Shown piece after piece: positions 5,639-8,309 of a stretch of DNA of 8,309 nucleotides (position 1 is its first letter; the number at the start of each line of letters is the position of its first letter). The translations under genes and the position numbers were made by a program. The stretch is taken from the NCBI GenBank assembly GCA_016212345.1, contig JACRGM010000096.1:1-8309 (forward strand), in the 5' to 3' direction. Under the pieces are notes generated by a model. It was not told the DNA's origin. It ran no database searches and worked only from the letters and a program-made list of their open reading frames with translations. Source of the DNA: Nitrospinota bacterium. Lineage in GTDB: Bacteria > Nitrospinota > Nitrospinia > SZUA-224.

Positions 5639-5712
5639 TTTCTTGATATAGATATCCTAACTAATATTTATAATAACATAAAAATGTATAAAGATTTTCT
5701 TGACTTTCTTGA
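5639..5712. repeat. three direct copies of TTTCTTGA in the divergent promoter region
   Basis: TTTCTTGA occurs at 5639-5646, 5696-5703 and 5705-5712. The last two are adjacent with a nine-base period and overlap the proposed -35 box at 5700. They could be regulator sites shared by the divergent genes, but the motif is short and AT-rich. Confidence 0.3.
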
Positions 5713-5727
5713 TAAAAATGATAGAAT
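5700..5727 (+). promoter_or_regulatory. probable sigma70-type promoter of the GH9-like gene
   Basis: TTGACT at 5700-5705 and TAGAAT at 5722-5727 are 16 bases apart. A second possible pair, TTGATA at 5709-5714 and TATACC at 5732-5737 with a 17-base spacer, overlaps it. Either would give a leader of roughly 90-100 bases before the ATG at 5831. No equally clear promoter for the minus-strand gene was found in the same 205-base gap. Confidence 0.5.
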
Positions 5728-5788
5728 ATATTATACCTTTTTTTATCTAAAGGTGAGGTGGACAACCTTATGGATCCGTATTCTATAG

Positions 5789-5829
5789 TATTACTCCTCT
5801 ACCCTTTTTGGACTCTATAGGAAGTAATA
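5789..5829 (+). promoter_or_regulatory. weak leader hairpin covering the ribosome site of the GH9-like gene
   Basis: TATTACT (5789-5795) is the inverted copy of AGTAATA (5823-5829), and CC at 5796-5797 can pair with GG at 5820-5821 past one bulged A. The downstream arm includes the ribosome site AGGAAG (5819-5824). Folding would hide it. The loop is 22 bases and the stem is AT-rich, so stability is doubtful. Confidence 0.2.
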
Positions 5830-5830
5830 G

Positions 5831-8309
5831 ATGAAAAGTAGATTAATTATCCCTTTTGCCCCTATATTGATTATCCTACTTCTTTATTCTATCACATTTG
5901 CCAAGCCTTATGTCAATCAAATTGGTTATAATCTTAATGAGTCTAAGGGTTTTACATCTCCAGGGGTGCCTGATGGTACTATCTTCTGGGTAAAGAGGGT
6001 AGACAATGACACTATAGTCTATACAGGGACAGTGAAAGGAGAAAAGGGATATTTTAGCGATTTTAATCCCTCTGATCCTGGAGAATATTATATAGAGGTA
6101 GATGTTGCAAATGTCAATCAGCGGAGATCGCATAACTTTTATATTGCTGATCATCTATTTCAATTGTCGAGCTCTAAGCTAGTAGTGGACTATTTTACTC
6201 AAGTCAGGGCCAATGTTGATCCCTGTGGTGAATATTTAGGTACATGCAGTGCTAACCATATGGGGGGTCCCACCCGTGACAGCCAGGCATGGTTGCGTGA
6301 GGCGATTGTTGATGCCTTGCTCTACGCCTCAAATCCTTCGCTATTTGATCGGTGGGATAATTTTGGTACAGATTTTGCTAATAATGGGAGGGCAGACCTG
6401 ATCGATTTGCTCTTATGGCATGCTGATTTTTGTTGGAAGTATCGATCAACCTATCCTGGGGGTATCTGTTGTTATTTTGTCGGCTGTGATTCCTATGACT
6501 ATAAAGACACCATTGATCAGATAGTCGCCTTTATTGTGGCATATCATTGGTTTCTCAAAGAGAAATACCCAAATGACACTGAATTAAAGAATAAATACCA
6601 AACATATCTACAATTCTGTAGAGATAATTGGGATGCCTATGATGCTGATAAGACCTTCACATCTTCCGATCCTGTGAATGGTTATGACTATTCCTGTTGC
6701 TGTAGGTGGGAGGCAAATAATAGGGTCTCCCCCCCTGGGGTCCAGGTATTAATCAATCTCCTTATGTATGAGGTAGAGCTACAAGAACAGGCTGATGGTA
6801 ACCCTAATGCCAACCCTGATAAATATCTAAACATAGCAAGAGATAATGCCCTCTATCTAATTAATCGGGCTATTGGGAGAGAGGGTGTTGGGAGTGCAGA
6901 CTATATCAAGGGATTTCAGTGGTGTATAGGGTGGGAGATACTTGCCCTGAGTTATTTTTATCTTAAATATCCCAATGAGGCGCCAGAATATATATTACTG
7001 GAGCTTCGAGGTGCCGGAACATCCCTTTTATCCTTGACTGATAATATGTGGGACTATCGTAAAGATAGTAATGAGAACTATATTGAGACAGGTAGTTCGA
7101 GCTGGACACATATGGGTAAGTTAGCGCAACTCTTTATCCTTGCAGGTACCCTGCAGGATAAGGCCTTACGAGAGAAGGCATATGCAGGTGTTGACTTTGT
7201 CTTTGGACGAAATCCTTGCGATAGACATCACTCTTATTACTGTCAGGGCACATACGAGATGATTGGCGGTGGTAGTGGTACCTATCCCAATTTCCCTCCA
7301 CTCAATTCAGCAGACCGTTGCTGGCCTTCGATGTTCCCTGCCTCTGAGTCATGGGCAGATGCTGGTTGTGCACCAGGGCCAATCAATGCCGGTGGCATAG
7401 TAAATGATGCCTTTAATCCACCCTTTAATGAGGAAAACTGTAATTATGACCCTAGTACTGAAATATCAGAGACCTGGGGACTGAGAAACATCATGTGGAA
7501 TATAGCACTGGCCTTTTCTGTACTAGATGATCATCAGATTAGATTTTATGAATCGGATTGGGTAAACAGACCTACGACCTTTATCCCAGGAGATAAACTG
7601 TATATAGAACTCCATGCAGGTCTAAATCTTGACTGGGGATCTGCTGAAACAGGTAAGATACTCCTTGTCGGTGAATCAGACTACGGAAATGATTCCGAGG
7701 TGGTGACTGTAATAGAGACAGGGGATAATACCGGGATATTTCGTGCATCCTATCCCACCAAAGAGGTGACAGGTAAGGCTAGCCCAAATAATGGGATACT
7801 AGAGGTACAGCGTAACGAGAGAGTAACTACTAGCTATGGATATAATATCTTCAAGGTAGAAGATACTATTATATCCATTCTCCCAATAGATTCTAAGGCA
7901 TTGGTAACAGGTGGGAGTGTAGTCTCCTCTCCTGCCATCTATGACATTGACGGTGATGGTTATATGGAGATAGTGGTTGGGTCAACTGATAGCAAGGTAT
8001 ATGCATGGAATCATGATGGGAGATTGGTTAGTGGCTGGCCTCAGACAACAGATGGTCCTGTATACTCCTCCCCTGCATTAGGAGATATCAATGGTGATGG
8101 AGATCTGGAGATAATCATAGGGGCAGGTAATAAGATCTATGCATGGAATCATGATGGGACATTAGTTAGTGGCTGGCCATGGTTAACCCCTGCACCTGTG
8201 ATATCCTCCCCTAGCTTAGGTGATATTGATGGTGATGGAGACTTAGAGATAATAGGAAGGATAGAAGATGGTTCTGTCTTTGCCTTATACAATACTAGTA
8301 GTGGTTGGA
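5831..8309 (+). CDS. secreted GH9-like protein with FG-GAP repeats, 3' end outside the window
   Basis: The frame is open from the ATG at 5831 to the window end (826 codons, no stop). AGGAAG at 5819-5824 is the ribosome site. Residues 1-24 are a signal peptide ending 'ITFA'. Residues 25-112 match the Ig-like CelD_N domain of family 9 glycoside hydrolases ('YVNQIGYN', the usual VNQVGY). Residues 113-566 look like the alpha/alpha-barrel: 'ADLIDLLLWHADF' for the usual PDLLDE helix, 'FVFGRNPCDR' (458-465) for the GRNP motif, and 'PGPINAGGI' then 'STEISETWG' for the C-terminal end. The usual DAGD catalytic motif is not recognisable; only 'GGPTRDS' (Asp150) stands in its place, so activity may be altered or lost. 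This part holds 16 cysteines, including CCC at 289-291. Residues 568-683 form a second Ig-like domain ('GDNTGIFRASY'), then come FG-GAP repeats with calcium-type loops DIDGDG at 705, 752 and 798. Cellulose or another glycan is the likely kind of substrate, inferred only. Confidence 0.8.
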   Translation, partial: MKSRLIIPFAPILIILLLYSITFAKPYVNQIGYNLNESKGFTSPGVPDGTIFWVKRVDNDTIVYTGTVKGEKGYFSDFNPSDPGEYYIEVDVANVNQRRSHNFYIADHLFQLSSSKLVVDYFTQVRANVDPCGEYLGTCSANHMGGPTRDSQAWLREAIVDALLYASNPSLFDRWDNFGTDFANNGRADLIDLLLWHADFCWKYRSTYPGGICCYFVGCDSYDYKDTIDQIVAFIVAYHWFLKEKYPNDTELKNKYQTYLQFCRDNWDAYDADKTFTSSDPVNGYDYSCCCRWEANNRVSPPGVQVLINLLMYEVELQEQADGNPNANPDKYLNIARDNALYLINRAIGREGVGSADYIKGFQWCIGWEILALSYFYLKYPNEAPEYILLELRGAGTSLLSLTDNMWDYRKDSNENYIETGSSSWTHMGKLAQLFILAGTLQDKALREKAYAGVDFVFGRNPCDRHHSYYCQGTYEMIGGGSGTYPNFPPLNSADRCWPSMFPASESWADAGCAPGPINAGGIVNDAFNPPFNEENCNYDPSTEISETWGLRNIMWNIALAFSVLDDHQIRFYESDWVNRPTTFIPGDKLYIELHAGLNLDWGSAETGKILLVGESDYGNDSEVVTVIETGDNTGIFRASYPTKEVTGKASPNNGILEVQRNERVTTSYGYNIFKVEDTIISILPIDSKALVTGGSVVSSPAIYDIDGDGYMEIVVGSTDSKVYAWNHDGRLVSGWPQTTDGPVYSSPALGDINGDGDLEIIIGAGNKIYAWNHDGTLVSGWPWLTPAPVISSPSLGDIDGDGDLEIIGRIEDGSVFALYNTSSGW
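8000..8178 (+). repeat. DNA-level duplication within the FG-GAP repeat region
   Basis: Bases 8000-8040 and 8138-8178 match at 39 of 41 positions, an offset of 138 bases or 46 codons. Both read 'YAWNHDG' followed by 'LVSGWP'. The near identity at DNA level, including third positions, suggests recent duplication or gene conversion between repeat units. The array continues past the window end. Confidence 0.75.

Noticed and set aside
5645..5656. Small palindrome GATAT-AG-ATATC as an operator
   Set aside because: It is too short and AT-rich to separate from chance.
5876..6154. Minus-strand ORF of 92 codons
   Set aside because: It is antisense to the signal peptide and CelD_N domain of the GH9-like gene, whose frame is continuous to the window end.

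Overview
The window reads as accessory, low-to-moderate GC bacterial DNA. Shine-Dalgarno sites are bacterial, a B12-dependent radical SAM protein points to an anaerobic or microaerobic lifestyle, there is a HicBA toxin-antitoxin pair, and two very large exported or membrane-anchored multidomain proteins are present. Several unrelated families of short GC-rich palindromes lie both between and inside genes, a style I associate with genomes of uncultured bacteria. I cannot assign a phylum from sequence alone.

Layout, left to right. (1) The 3' end of a gene entering from the left edge, probably the soluble tail of a membrane glycosyltransferase. (2) A roughly 230-base gap with a possible promoter and a strong hairpin followed by T residues. 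(3) A B12-binding/radical SAM gene split into two reading frames at a run of seven A's that has the exact format of a -1 slippery heptamer; one missing A, or -1 slippage, would restore a protein of about 494 residues. (4) A gap with a hexamer repeat and a palindrome bracketed by an 11-bp direct repeat. (5) hicB-hicA, overlapping by four bases. (6) A 255-base convergent gap with three palindromes. (7) On the minus strand, an 887-residue protein: N-terminal membrane anchor, beta-propeller-like repeats, then a PHP/DUF3604-type metallohydrolase domain; the linker between the domains is built from translated palindromic repeats. (8) A 205-base divergent promoter region. (9) On the plus strand, a long gene not interrupted before the window ends (at least 826 codons): signal peptide, Ig-like CelD_N domain, divergent GH9-like alpha/alpha barrel rich in cysteine, a second Ig-like domain, and FG-GAP repeats.

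How the parts relate. The two big divergent genes share an upstream region, are both predicted to be exported, and both pair an enzyme-like domain with propeller-type repeats, so they may act together at the cell surface on a polymer; this is inference. The most unusual signal is the small palindromic elements. Two of them are flanked by exact direct repeats of 11 and 15 bp, and one sits in frame inside the 887-residue gene as a 66-bp addition. That looks like small mobile units that duplicate their target and can be tolerated as protein linker, comparable in behaviour to Rickettsia palindromic elements.
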